Below, piece after piece: positions 23,515 to 33,786 of a stretch of 64,000 bases of DNA; positions within the stretch are counted from its first letter, which is position 1, and every line of letters starts with the position of its first letter. The position numbers were made by a program, and so were the translations under genes. The notes under the pieces are model-generated. The model had not been told where the DNA came from, did no database searches, and saw only the letters and a program-made list of their open reading frames with translations. This DNA is from Buddleja alternifolia (taxonomy: Eukaryota > Streptophyta > Magnoliopsida > Lamiales > Scrophulariaceae). The DNA lies in NCBI GenBank assembly GCA_019426215.1, contig CM033405.1, forward strand, positions 9,959,001-10,023,000, given 5' to 3'.

Positions 23515-24100
23515 TGTTAGGAATTTCATGTTAGAAGTTTTGATGATGACAAGATAGGTTTTATGTTAGACCCCAAAGATTATGTAAGTTTATTTTTTCT
23601 TAGAATATGTATAAGCGTTTAACAAGTTATCGAGTTGTAATTTTTAGAATAGGCTTGTATGTCTTATCTTTGTAGATTTTAGACTAAGTATTAGATGCTA
23701 AGTCGCTGATAGAATTCTAGGTGAGTCTGTCAGAGATGAAGTTAAAGATCAGTGTCTGAAGTCAAGCGAAGATGAAGATTGTGTCTTAAGCGACTGCCAA
23801 TCGCTAAGGACTATTTCATGATTTATGAATCAAGCACTCAAAGCACTCAAGCGATCAAGAGATCAGATTCACCTGAAATAAATTTTGAAGTCACTAAGGA
23901 CTTAAATGCAATAATTTAACGGGCATTTATTTCTAATGGGGAATAAATTCAAATGTATTAAATGTTTGATAAGAGCATTAAATGTGATAAGGACAAATTG
24001 TATACGGAACAAGTCGCCTATTGGCTAAGACTGTCAGAACTTCAGAGTTCAAACCTGCCCCATCCAATCAGTGCAGTAGGTTTTTAGGAATATCAGAGAA

Positions 24101-24862
24101 AAGGTATGACTCACTCGCTCGTGAGAGGCACGCGTCTGCATGTGTCCAATGGACAAATCCCAAGAAATTGCCTATAAATACCCCAACTCAGCAAACCCTA
24201 AATGCACACGAATATACACAAGAAGGTCAAAACTTTGCTGAAATACTCTCTCAAGAAAAGCTTACAAACTCCATAGCCAAAATCCTTTAAACTTTTCATA
24301 TGCATTCCATAGACAGTCACATATATCTCAAACCTCTTTCAAAGAAGAACCTTAAAGGTATGACTCACTCGCTCGTGAGAGGCACGCGTCTGCATGTGTC
24401 CAATGGACAAATCCCAAGAAATTGCCTATAAATACCCCAACTCAGCAAACCCTAAATGCACACGAATATACACAAGAAGGTCAAAACTTTGCTGAAATAC
24501 TCTCTCAAGAAAAGCTTACAAACTCCATAGCCAAAATCCTTCAAACTTTTCATATGCATTCCATAGACAGTCACAGATATCTCAAACCTCTTTCAAAGAA
24601 GAACCTTAAAGGTATGACTCACTCGCTCGTGAGAGGCATGCGTCTGCATGTGTCCAATGGACAAATCCCAAGAAATTGCCTATAAATACCCCAACTCAGC
24701 AAACCCTAAATGCACACGAATATACACAAGAAGGTCAAAACTTTGTTGAAATACTCTCTCAAGAAAAGCTTACAAACTCCATAGTCAAAATCCTTCAAAC
24801 TTTTCATATGCATTCCATAGACAGTCACAGATATCTCAAACCTCTTTCAAAGAAGAACCTTA
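24101..24862 (+). repeat. 254-bp tandem triplication of the TATA segment in S1 3' LTR
   Basis: The units are 24101-24354, 24355-24608 and 24609-24862. Each starts aaggtatgactcactcgctc, contains ctataaata (24172, 24426, 24680) and ends ...gaaccttaaa. The 5' LTR has one unit. Units differ by a few bases only. Confidence 0.93.
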
Positions 24863-25140
24863 AACTCCCATTGAGATATCCCAAGTTGTTTGAACTTCTC
24901 AAAATCAAATAAACCCGTGATGATAAACCTTCAACCCCTTTCATCTGTGTGAGAAAGCTGTTGAAACCCCTTAAAGGTAGTATTTCTGAGTGAGAGAAGC
25001 TTGTAGAAGAAGATCTTATCTTCATTGGAGCTGAAATCTGTGTGATCAAGGAGCTCAAGATCATCTTCACCCATTCACTAATTTGTAGAAGATTCTGTGT
25101 GATCCTTCGATAATCAATCTAGTAAATTTCCTCCGAGTGT

Positions 25141-26851
25141 TGACACGCTAAAAGCCAACGTGCTATGATAGCAAGTGCACTAGTCGTGTGTAGTAATAAG
25201 TGGACTAAAAGTCCGGATTGTCGAACCACGGAGACTTGAATTTTAGTTTATGATTTTAACGAAAAAAAGAACAAATATAATTAAAGTAAATTATAGGTAA
25301 AATGCATACAATAAGAACAAGATTACACAATTGATTTTACACAAAGTATAAAGGGAGACTAAGGCACATGCTAGGTTCAAATTGATCAATTATACTTATA
25401 AAGATTCTAGTTGAAGGATTACGCTTATATTGTTATGGTGAGAACTCCGAGGGTAGAGAATAACCGATGTCTCGCGTATAAACTCCTATGCTTAGATCGT
25501 GATTTCCCAAATATTCCTATCCGGAAATCTAACCACTAAACATGCATTAACGTACTAGAGTTCACTCGATTTGAATCGAACAACTTCACCCGGGAATCTT
25601 TACCTATGTCTAGGGCAATTCCTCATTAGTTACGGGTCATGATGTGAATTTCTTGCACCCTAAGTCAATTTTCTCCCGAAATATTAACCTAGGCATAAGA
25701 TTCTAACATATAGTGATCAAGTATATGCAAGATAGGCAAAAACACAAATTCACATCACATAACAATATAAGAACAACCTCAACAATCATCTATTATAAGC
25801 ATATATCACAATTTGGCCTTACATGACCCTAGTCTTATGAATTTAGTTCATAATGGATAATATGAAAAACATAAATGAATTAATACACATGTTCATAGAC
25901 ATAATTGAAATGAAAAGCTATAAAAACTCCCTCAAAAGTGAATAATGATGGATCTTGAAGTTGAGCCTTCAATCCCCAAGCTCTTTTCCTTCCTCTAGTT
26001 TTCCCCTCCAAGAGTGATGAAGAATGGTGATGAATGGTGGAGAAATCAGATTAGGGGCTGCCCCCCTCTCCTCTATGAATCTGAAATTGATAGTGAATGA
26101 TGAAGAGTATGGGTTCCCCCTCCTTTTATAGCCAAAATTCCACTAAAGTATGCATTAAGAATTCCCATTAAAGTTCCCCAATGAGAATTCCACCTAAGGT
26201 GATGCTTAAAGTATGGCTTTCAAGATTCCAACCAGCTAAAAAATGCTGAACTACGTTTCAACATGGAGGTTGTTTCTGATTTGGCGCCCATAAAGTAAAT
26301 CTTCCAAGAAACACACTTATGACAACCCCTCAACACATGTGCTGAATTATGGCCAAAAGTGATTCTTACCCATCATATAAGGCTGGAATTTAGGCTGAAA
26401 AAGGAGTAACATTCGGACTATCCATGCCTAGACATGACTAGGAAGGCGTTGGGGCGTATCCTGGCACATGTACTTTTCTGTTCGGCGCAGCAATCGTATT
26501 TCCTTCACAATTATCTCTATAGACCTCCGATTTGGATGTTTCAAGTTCCCATTTGAAGCTAAGACATACATCTAAATCTTTGTAGAAGGAAACTTTGTCT
26601 AAGTCGGTCTCGAAATGTACGGAATTATCGCTCGAATGTGGTAGGAGATGCATAAACCGCCTAAGTGTTGAAAAACATGCTTGAACTTGTTTTGTACATC
26701 GTTTTTCTTCCCTTTTCTTCATGTATTCTCATTTATTACCTGTATTCACTTAACACACCTATTGAATGCAAATGTGACATGATTTAAGCAATAAGTGAAT
26801 CCAAATCATAAGAATTACGGTCTTAAAAACACGTAAAAACACCTCTTATCA
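25141..26851 (-). repeat. Athila-2 3' LTR (1711 bp, with internal deletion)
   Basis: Starts tgacacgct and ends cacctcttatca as written on the plus strand. Relative to the other LTR it lacks about 226 bp at about 26250 (present at 32061-32286). Confidence 0.94.
26123..26130 (-). promoter_or_regulatory. Athila-2 3' LTR TATA box
   Basis: Plus-strand cttttata, which is TATAAAAG on the element's strand, in the same context as in Athila-1. Confidence 0.55.
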
Positions 26852-28503
26852 ACACCCCCAAACTTATCAATTGCTCGACCTCGAGCAATAAGAGCTATAA
26901 GGCAAGACCAACATCATTCAATGGGAGAAAACAAAACAACTAACTAACTCACTTTCGTGGAGTAAACGATTGCACTTAGCGGGTGCAACAAGCCTTTAAA
27001 CCTTTGAGTTACCTCAAAGGACGAGTTATAGTCTCGTGAGGGTTTGCATAAGATATACCCACAAAATCTAGCAAATTTTCAATCCCAACCGAATCAACAC
27101 ATCTCAATATGATCAACAAGAATGAATGGCATAAAATCAACCTTTTAAAGTTTACAAATATATATATATACATATCAACTACTTTTGCTCATGTGACACC
27201 AATACTTGAAATGACTCCCTAGGGTATAGTGAAAAATAAATCTAGGGTATTATAGTCGAGAGGCATCCTTACCAAATTTTGGACATTAATCCCATATCTA
27301 TCAACTTTTGATCAAACACAAGGCACAAAAATTATAGAAAATCTCATAGCCATTTAAATTTCATTATCTCAAATATTCAACATTCAATTCATATGGAATT
27401 TCCATTAAACTTCATTAAGGCTAGATCATGTGCAATGTTTTATTCCATTAGGCTTTCTATGACACCCATGTAACAAGTTTTAGACCAATGACTCCCAAAC
27501 TAGATAGTTTTAGGGCATTAAGTGTAGAGACACTCCTAAGGATTTAATCACTTGAGTATCAAAGGCCACGAAATAAAACTAGATCTTTTAAACAATCCAC
27601 TTCTTTTGGCTTGAGCATAGCTCAAATTAGCATAATAGTACAGTATATAGGCATGAAACTTTTCACCTCCGGTACGTATTAGCCTGACCACTTTTGGTCA
27701 TACCAAAATTCAACCTTTTCAATTCATTGTTAGCATATAAAATTACTACTCAACTTATAACCTTATGAGAAATCTAAGTTAATATTTCTGGGAATAATTC
27801 CTTAAGTGTCTCAAGATGGTTATCCTCTCAACTCCTCTACCTTCGATTTAAGTGCATTGTGAATCATCTAAGGAATCAATTCTAGTCTAAGGTCTCCACG
27901 AGCAATTTCAAAGATATATATTCCATTAAATTCAAATTATTTCAAGAATTCATGCCATTTTTCCAAGTCAATCAATTTCAATGCATCAATTGGAAGGACT
28001 AAAAATTTTTCATGCTTGATTTTCTCAACAAAGAAGCATATAAACATGATATCAAATAAACTTTCCCTAAAATTAAGCTAAAAATTAGGATTGCACCATT
28101 AAAGTTCAAAATAAGTACTCTTCTAAACACCCCCAAACTTAAATCTAACATTGTCCCCAATGTTGTTACAACAAGCATACACAACAGTAAAAGAACACTT
28201 ACAACCAAGGATGTTGAAAAACATCCTTAAACTTCCAATACATAATCCTATAGCTTCTCCTCCTCTCGAGTAAAATGAGCATGGTCCAAATTTGCATCAT
28301 ATCTAACACTTCAACTTTTCAAATCATCAAGCATAAGAAAACATACATGCCAAAAGTGCATGTTTGAACACAACATAAAGAAACAAACTAAACAAAACAA
28401 AAACAAAATAAAAAAAGAAAAGAAAAACAAACTTACAAACTTGGGTTGCCTCCCAAGAAGCGCTAGTTTAGAGTCGGTAGCTCGACTTTGTGCTTTTTGA
28501 GGT
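26852..28503 (-). other. Athila-2 polypurine tract and 3' non-coding region
   Basis: acacccccaaactt (26852-26865) is the reversed polypurine tract. The remainder matches the Athila-1 3' region (6280-7930) closely and has no ORF I would support. The junction where pol is missing lies near 28485. Confidence 0.85.
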
Positions 28504-29235
28504 TCAAATAGGTGGTCCATTTAACACGACCAAATCCTTGTCATGCCTCCTTTTAGCTCCATGGTCTACTTGCTTCCACTCATATTGCGGGATTTTGCAA
28601 TAAGCCTTTTGTATTGGATGAGTCTTTTCAATCTTACGAGCACGGCGATGAGGTGGAATGTATTTCATGCATAAATCTTCTTTTCCCTCTTTGTTGTGTT
28701 TATCATAGGGAATCTCATCCTCCAACTCGAGTGTGCCCTTAGTCTTGCCATTTGCACATTTCTCATCAAGAGAAGGGTTAATAACATCGATATTGGAACA
28801 AGTAAGATCATCCATAGATGGTTTCCTGTTATTAGAAGCATCAAATAACACTTTTACATCTCCTACCCTCAATGATAACTTACCTTTTCCCATGTCGATC
28901 TTGGCATTGCTAGTGACTAGGAAAGGTCTTCCTAGAATCAAGGGCATCTCAACATCTTCCTCCATATCAAGGACCACAAAGTCAACCCGGAAAAAGAATT
29001 TGTCAACTTGTACAATAACATTTTCTATTATCCCCTTTGGTCTCTTAATTGATCCATCGGCGAGTTGGAGGCTCATTGATGTCGGTTTGGGATTTCCAAG
29101 GCCCAACTTCTTGAAGAGAGAATACGGGAGGAGATTGATACTTGCTCCCGTATCGCAAATAACCTTTTCAAAAGTAAGAGGGCCAATGGTGCACGGAATG
29201 GTGAGCCTCCCCGGGTCCTCACAAAGAGTCGCCAC
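28504..29235 (-). pseudogene. pro: Athila-2 protease-like domain with an unrelated C-terminal tail
   Basis: 243 codons from the first Met. The first part is an aspartic protease (CDTGASINLLP, LADGSIKRPKG, ILGRPFL) that aligns with Athila-1 but is clearly more diverged than gag. After VGDVKVLFDA the sequence leaves the Athila-1 pattern and gives about 100 residues, with a Lys/Arg/His-rich end (KYIPPHRRARKIEK), before the stop. It follows gag in the same frame but is separated by TAG (29249). About 60 codons that join gag to protease in Athila-1 are missing. Whether it is expressed by readthrough is unknown. The whole RT-integrase part is absent downstream. Confidence 0.75.
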
Positions 29236-29250
29236 AATCCTACGGAAAAT

Positions 29251-30789
29251 CTAATCCATATCCTTCTTTTTCGTTTTTTGTGCATTTGGAAATGGAAGAC
29301 GAACCTCGATGGGATGATGCGTTGGAGTTGAAGGGCCAGCTGTGGAGGATACAAAATGTGGCGCTTGGGCGTGACAATCGGCGCCTTGGCGCAGCGACAA
29401 GGGCGCCTGGGCGTGGATGGATGGGCCCTCGGGCGCATCAGTGCGAACATTATCACCTTTTACCTGTTCGCCACTTCTCAAGGTAATTCCATAGCATTGC
29501 TCTTTCGGGTTCTTTTCCGTGTCACTTGGTAAAGTTCCCGGGGCTCTCTCACTGATTGTCTTTGCCATTTGACCCATTTGTGTCTTCAAATCCTTCATAT
29601 CCATCATTAAATCCTTCATCATAGTACGGAGTTCGTTGATTGCTGAATCCGATTTCTTTATTTCCTCATCAAGACGTTCATCGGTTGTAGGAGGCCTAAC
29701 TTGCCTTTGTACATGAGGATTACCTTGCCTTTGAGCTTGGTTATTGTTGAATGGGGGCCTTGGTGCTTGATAGACGCCGGGATGGGCATTTTGTGCCGGA
29801 TTGGGCCTCCTTGGAAAATTTTCGGGCACATGGAAGTTCAATTGAGGTCGATTGGCATTTCCAACATAGTTTACATTGCCAACCATTGTTTCCAAAGCAA
29901 CTTCTTCGCCCAACTCTTGAACACAAGCAATCGTTTTAGTGGGTGTGATTTCTTCATCATCGGGATAGAGTTCATCTTCCCAGGCTAATTGCTCAATCTT
30001 GTCCCACACACTTTGGCAATCGAGCCCAAGGAGATCACCACCGGCGCCGGCATTGAGCCTATTTCGGATGCGCGAACGGACTCCATCATGGAATCGTAAT
30101 ACTTGCTCGCTCAATCTTAGGTTGTGATCCGGACATTTTCGGAGCATGTTTTTATATCTAGCCCATGCCTCGGCTAAGGACTCATGATTCCCTTGCTTAA
30201 ACTCTTTAATATTGCTCCTTAGCTCGTTGATTTTGGAAGGTGGAAAGAATTTGCTCAAAAAGGCATCAACCAATTGTCCCCATGTTGTGATGGATTGGGG
30301 TGGTAGAGACTTGTACCACATGGTCGCCCTTTCCTTTAATGAGAAGTGGAAGACTCTTAGACGAATTGCATCAAGATCTCGTGGATGAAATTGGGTAGTC
30401 ATGAGAGTATTGTCTAAAGTCTCCAAATGCTCATGAGGCGATTCGTGGGGCTCTCCATAGAAGGGTTCGCCTGGCACCATGCTAAAGATGTGTGATGGAA
30501 TATAATAATTTGGTGCATAGAAATTGGGAAAGACCACGGGCCCCGGTATGGTGTGGACCCTCGGAGGTAGACTCTCCCGGACCGATGGAAGTCTTTGAGG
30601 AGGTGCCGGTTGCATAGATTGGAATAGATTTTGGAACCATTCCTGATTTTCCGGTAAGTTCATGTCGGGGAAACGTGTATTTATTTGATAGTTATCATCC
30701 GCCATTTCACGAACTCGTCTACTAGCCCGGAGAACACGTTCAATTTCAGGCTCAAAATCAATTAAAGGCTCGTTAGAGGAGCGAGTCAT
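29251..30789 (-). CDS. gag: Athila-2 gag, intact 512 codons
   Basis: Capsid protein of the element, starting MTRSSNEPLIDF. The retrotransposon gag domain occupies about residues 95-215 with the same motifs as Athila-1 (EPHESPHEHLETL, DAFLSKFFPPSK). From about residue 57 to 370 the two gags are almost identical, while the N-terminal 55 residues and the Pro/Ala-rich C-terminus differ. No stop or frameshift interrupts it. The ending (KTKKKDMD, then TAG) matches the Athila-1 gag/protease linker. An intact gag in an element without pol is what a TR-GAG element shows: it may supply or share capsid while borrowing enzymes. Confidence 0.9.
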   Translation of the reverse strand: MTRSSNEPLIDFEPEIERVLRASRRVREMADDNYQINTRFPDMNLPENQEWFQNLFQSMQPAPPQRLPSVRESLPPRVHTIPGPVVFPNFYAPNYYIPSHIFSMVPGEPFYGEPHESPHEHLETLDNTLMTTQFHPRDLDAIRLRVFHFSLKERATMWYKSLPPQSITTWGQLVDAFLSKFFPPSKINELRSNIKEFKQGNHESLAEAWARYKNMLRKCPDHNLRLSEQVLRFHDGVRSRIRNRLNAGAGGDLLGLDCQSVWDKIEQLAWEDELYPDDEEITPTKTIACVQELGEEVALETMVGNVNYVGNANRPQLNFHVPENFPRRPNPAQNAHPGVYQAPRPPFNNNQAQRQGNPHVQRQVRPPTTDERLDEEIKKSDSAINELRTMMKDLMMDMKDLKTQMGQMAKTISERAPGTLPSDTEKNPKEQCYGITLRSGEQVKGDNVRTDAPEGPSIHAQAPLSLRQGADCHAQAPHFVSSTAGPSTPTHHPIEVRLPFPNAQKTKKKDMD

Positions 30790-30925
30790 GTACCAAGAAC
30801 AACCCTAAAAAGAAAACAAACGAAACAAAATTAGACCAACAAGAAAAATAAAAGAAGAGCAAGAAATAACGAAAAACTATGAATTATGAAAATGTAAATG
30901 AAAATCAAGAACTAAAATGAACAAG

Positions 30926-30943
30926 TCCCCGGCAACGGCGCCA
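30926..30943 (-). other. Athila-2 primer binding site (tRNA-Asp)
   Basis: Plus-strand tccccggcaacggcgcca, the reverse of the Athila-1 site, 6 bases from the LTR. Confidence 0.88.
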
Positions 30944-30949
30944 AAAACT

Positions 30950-32886
30950 TGACACGCTAAAAGCCAACGTGCTATGATAGCAAGTGCACTAGTCGTGTGT
31001 AGTAATAAGTGGACTAAAAGTCCGGATTGTCGAACCACGGAGACTTGAATTTTAGTTTATGATTTTAACGAAAAAAAGAACAAATATAATTAAAGTAAAT
31101 TATAGGTAAAATGCATACAATAAGAACAAGATTACACAATTGATTTTACACAAAGTATAAAGGGAGACTAAGGCACATGCTAGGTTCAAATTGATCAATT
31201 ATACTTATAAAGATTCTAGTTGAAGGATTACGCTTATATTGTTATGGTGAGAACTCCGAGGGTAGAGAATAACCGATGTCTCGCGTATAAACTCCTATGC
31301 TTAGATCGTGATTTCCCAAATATTCCTATCCGAAAATCTAACCACTAAACATGCATTAACGTACTAGAGTTCACTCGATTTGAATCGAACAACTTCACCC
31401 GGGAATCTTTACCTATGTCTAGGGCAATTCCTCATTAGTTACGGGTCATGATGTGAATTTCTTGCACCCTAAGTCAATTTTCTCCCGAAATATTAACCTA
31501 GGCATAAGATTCTAACATATAGTGATCAAGTATATGCAAGATAGGCAAAAACACAAATTCACATCACATAACAATATAAGAACAACCTCAACAATCATCT
31601 ATTATAAGCATATATCACAATTTGGCCTTACATGGCCCTAGTCTTATGAATTTAGTTCATAATGGATAATATGAAAAACATAAATGAATTAATACACATG
31701 TTCATAGACATAATTGAAATGAAAAGCTATAAAAACTCCCTCAAAAGTGAATAATGATGGATCTTGAAGTTGAGCCTTCAATCCCCAAGCTCTTTTCCTT
31801 CCTCTAGTTTTCCCCTCCAAGAGTGATGAAGAATGGTGATGAATGGTGGAGAAATCAGATTAGGGGCTGCCCCCCTCTCCTCTATGAATCTGAAATTGAT
31901 AGTGAATGATGAAGAGTATGGGTTCCCCCTCCTTTTATAGCCAAAATTCCACTAAAGTATGCATTAAGAATTCCCATTAAAGTTCCCCAATGAGAATTCC
32001 ACCTAAGGTGATGCTTAAAGTATGGCTTTCAAGATTCCAACCAGCTAAAAAATGCTGAACTTTCGGCCCTTAAGAATTCCTCCAAGCATAACCATGTGAA
32101 AACTTCAACAAAACACATGCATGCTGCCATTTTCTGGCTTTCCAGCGCAGTCTTAGTATTTTCCTCAACAACTTCTCCACAGATCTCCAAATTAGATGAT
32201 TCAAGTCCCCATGTTCAGATAACACATAGATCTACAACTTTGCAGAAGGACATTTTGTCCAATTCGGTCTCTAAATATACCTAAATTACGTTTCAACATG
32301 GAGGTTGTTTCTGATTTGGCGCCCATAAAGTAAATCTTCCAAGAAACACACTTATGACAACCCCTCAACACATGTGCTGAATTATGGCCAAAAGTGATTC
32401 TTACCCATCATATAAGGCTGGAATTTAGGCTGAAAAAGGAGTAACATTCGGACTATCCATGCCTAGGCATGACTAGGAAGGCGTTGGGGCGTATCCTGGC
32501 ACATGTACTTTTCTGTTCGGCGCAGCAATCGTATTTCCTTCACAATTATCTCTATAGACCTCCGATTTGGATGTTTCAAGTTCCCATTTGAAGCTAAGAC
32601 ATACATCTAAAACTTTGTAGAAGGAAACTTTGTCTAAGTCGGTCTCGAAATGTACGGAATTATCGCTCGAATGTGGTAGGAGATGCATAAACCGCCTAAG
32701 TGTTGAAAAACATGCTTGAACTTGTTTTGTACATCGTTTTTCTTCCCTTTTCTTCATGTATTCTCATTTATTACCTGTATTCACTTAACACACCTATTGA
32801 ATGCAAATGTGACATGATTTAAACAATAAGTGAATCCAAATCATAAGAATTACGGTCTTAAAAACACGTAAAAACACCTCTTATCA
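30950..32886 (-). repeat. Athila-2 5' LTR (1937 bp)
   Basis: Full-length LTR; tgacacgct...cttatca as written on plus. Its TATA box is at 31932-31939 (reverse). It is followed by TSD agtgt and the rest of S1's 3' LTR. Confidence 0.94.
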
Positions 32887-33786
32887 AGTGTTAAAGGAGA
32901 AGAAGGACGTAGCTAGGATTTACATCACCCAGTGAACCTTTAAATTCTTGTGTCATTTACTGTTTTGTTTTATTGCTTTGCTTTACTATTCATATCATAT
33001 CATTGAAAGGCTTTAAAAACGGCTAAGCGACTATTTGACTAATACGAACGCTAAGATTTAAAATCATTTTTGTTGTGCTAACACTGATTAAGAGATCTAA
33101 GCATTACCCTACTTGGTAATCGCTAAAATCACTAAATCTAAGTCATCTTTCTTGTAGCACCTCAACTAGAGCTCAGCTTTCCAAGCGTTCAAATCTTTAA
33201 AAGTGATACGAAATTTTTGAATTCGAAAAAGACTTTAGGGTCTATCCAACCTCCCCCCCCCCCTCTAGACCCTTTCGTATGCCACTTGGGACCACCGCAT
33301 GTCATAGGCGGGATATTGTCAACATGTAACTAATAATTTTCACTTGCAATATGGAAGTAGAGGTAGGACAGATTCTAGTGATAGCAATTTCGATCCTCCT
33401 AAAAACTCGATGTGGTATTTAGTACTAAATTTTACTTAAATCTTGGTACATTTTATTTTAGTGAAGTTCTCATGAGATTTGATTAGTATCTTACTATCAA
33501 ATTATATTTATTCCATATTTTTCGCAACAGTTTTTAGTGATATTATTTAATAAATTCATTATCCATATATTATATATAGAATATTATTGAAGTAAAAGAT
33601 GCATAAGTATGATAATTAAAATTACCCTAAATTTTATTGTAAATTTCTAAATATTTTTATAATTTCCATGATTTCTTTAAAATCAAAACGAAATTTTGAA
33701 TATCCCTGAAATTTCCATCGAAATTTTCTTAAATTTACTACACCAATATCTATCCCAAAATCAAAATTTAAGACCTTGCCTGCGGC

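Larger units (their letters stand above)
25141..32886 (-). mobile_element. Athila-2: gag-only, non-autonomous Athila-like element (TR-GAG type)
   Basis: Read on the minus strand: 5' LTR (32886-30950), tRNA-Asp primer site, intact gag (30789-29251), a protease-like remnant, the family's 3' non-coding region, polypurine tract and 3' LTR (26851-25141). RT, RNase H and integrase are absent; the internal part is only 4.1 kb. TSD agtgt is perfect (25136-25140 and 32887-32891). Apart from a 226-bp deletion in one LTR, the two LTRs differ at only about six positions that I can see, so this is the youngest kind of insertion here. It would need enzymes from an Athila-1-type element to move. Confidence 0.92.
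10956..33297 (+). mobile_element. S1: Sirevirus-like Ty1/copia element with a third ORF, split by Athila-2
   Basis: 5' LTR 10956-12459, primer site, gag, pol in copia order (protease, integrase, RT, RNase H), a long third ORF (18815-23253), polypurine tract and 3' LTR (23515-33297, interrupted). TSDs are cacgt (10951-10955) and catgt (33298-33302), differing by one CpG-type transition. About 14.6 kb without the nested Athila-2. Large size, an ORF after pol, extra polypurine tracts after pol, and the RNase H tail (TKHIDIRYHF) fit the SIRE/Sirevirus lineage. All three coding regions carry stops or frameshifts, so it is defective. Confidence 0.85.
23515..33297 (+). repeat. S1 3' LTR, interrupted by Athila-2
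   Basis: The two parts are 23515-25140 and 32892-33297. It begins tgttaggaatttcatg and ends ggaccaccg, where the 5' LTR has ggaccacca. It is about 2.03 kb instead of 1.50 kb because a 254-bp promoter segment is present three times. The join across Athila-2 reads ctccg-agtgt-taaagg, matching ctccaagtgttgaaag at about 12052 of the 5' LTR. Confidence 0.92.
10480..33778. mobile_element. hAT-like non-autonomous DNA transposon split by S1
   Basis: The ends are inverted: catggtcttaaattt at 10480 and, read from the other side, caaggtcttaaattt ending at 33778. Flanking 8-bp copies are cctgcagc (10472-10479) and cctgcggc (33779-33786), one mismatch. An 8-bp duplication with CA(A/T)GG ends fits the hAT superfamily. 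Without S1 it is about 950 bp (10480-10955 plus 33303-33778), rich in gaaattt repeats, with no transposase ORF. Confidence 0.75.

Noticed and set aside
24101..24862. CRISPR-like or satellite array
   Set aside because: Three direct units of 254 bp without spacers, confined to an LTR and matching its single-copy segment; it is a tandem triplication.
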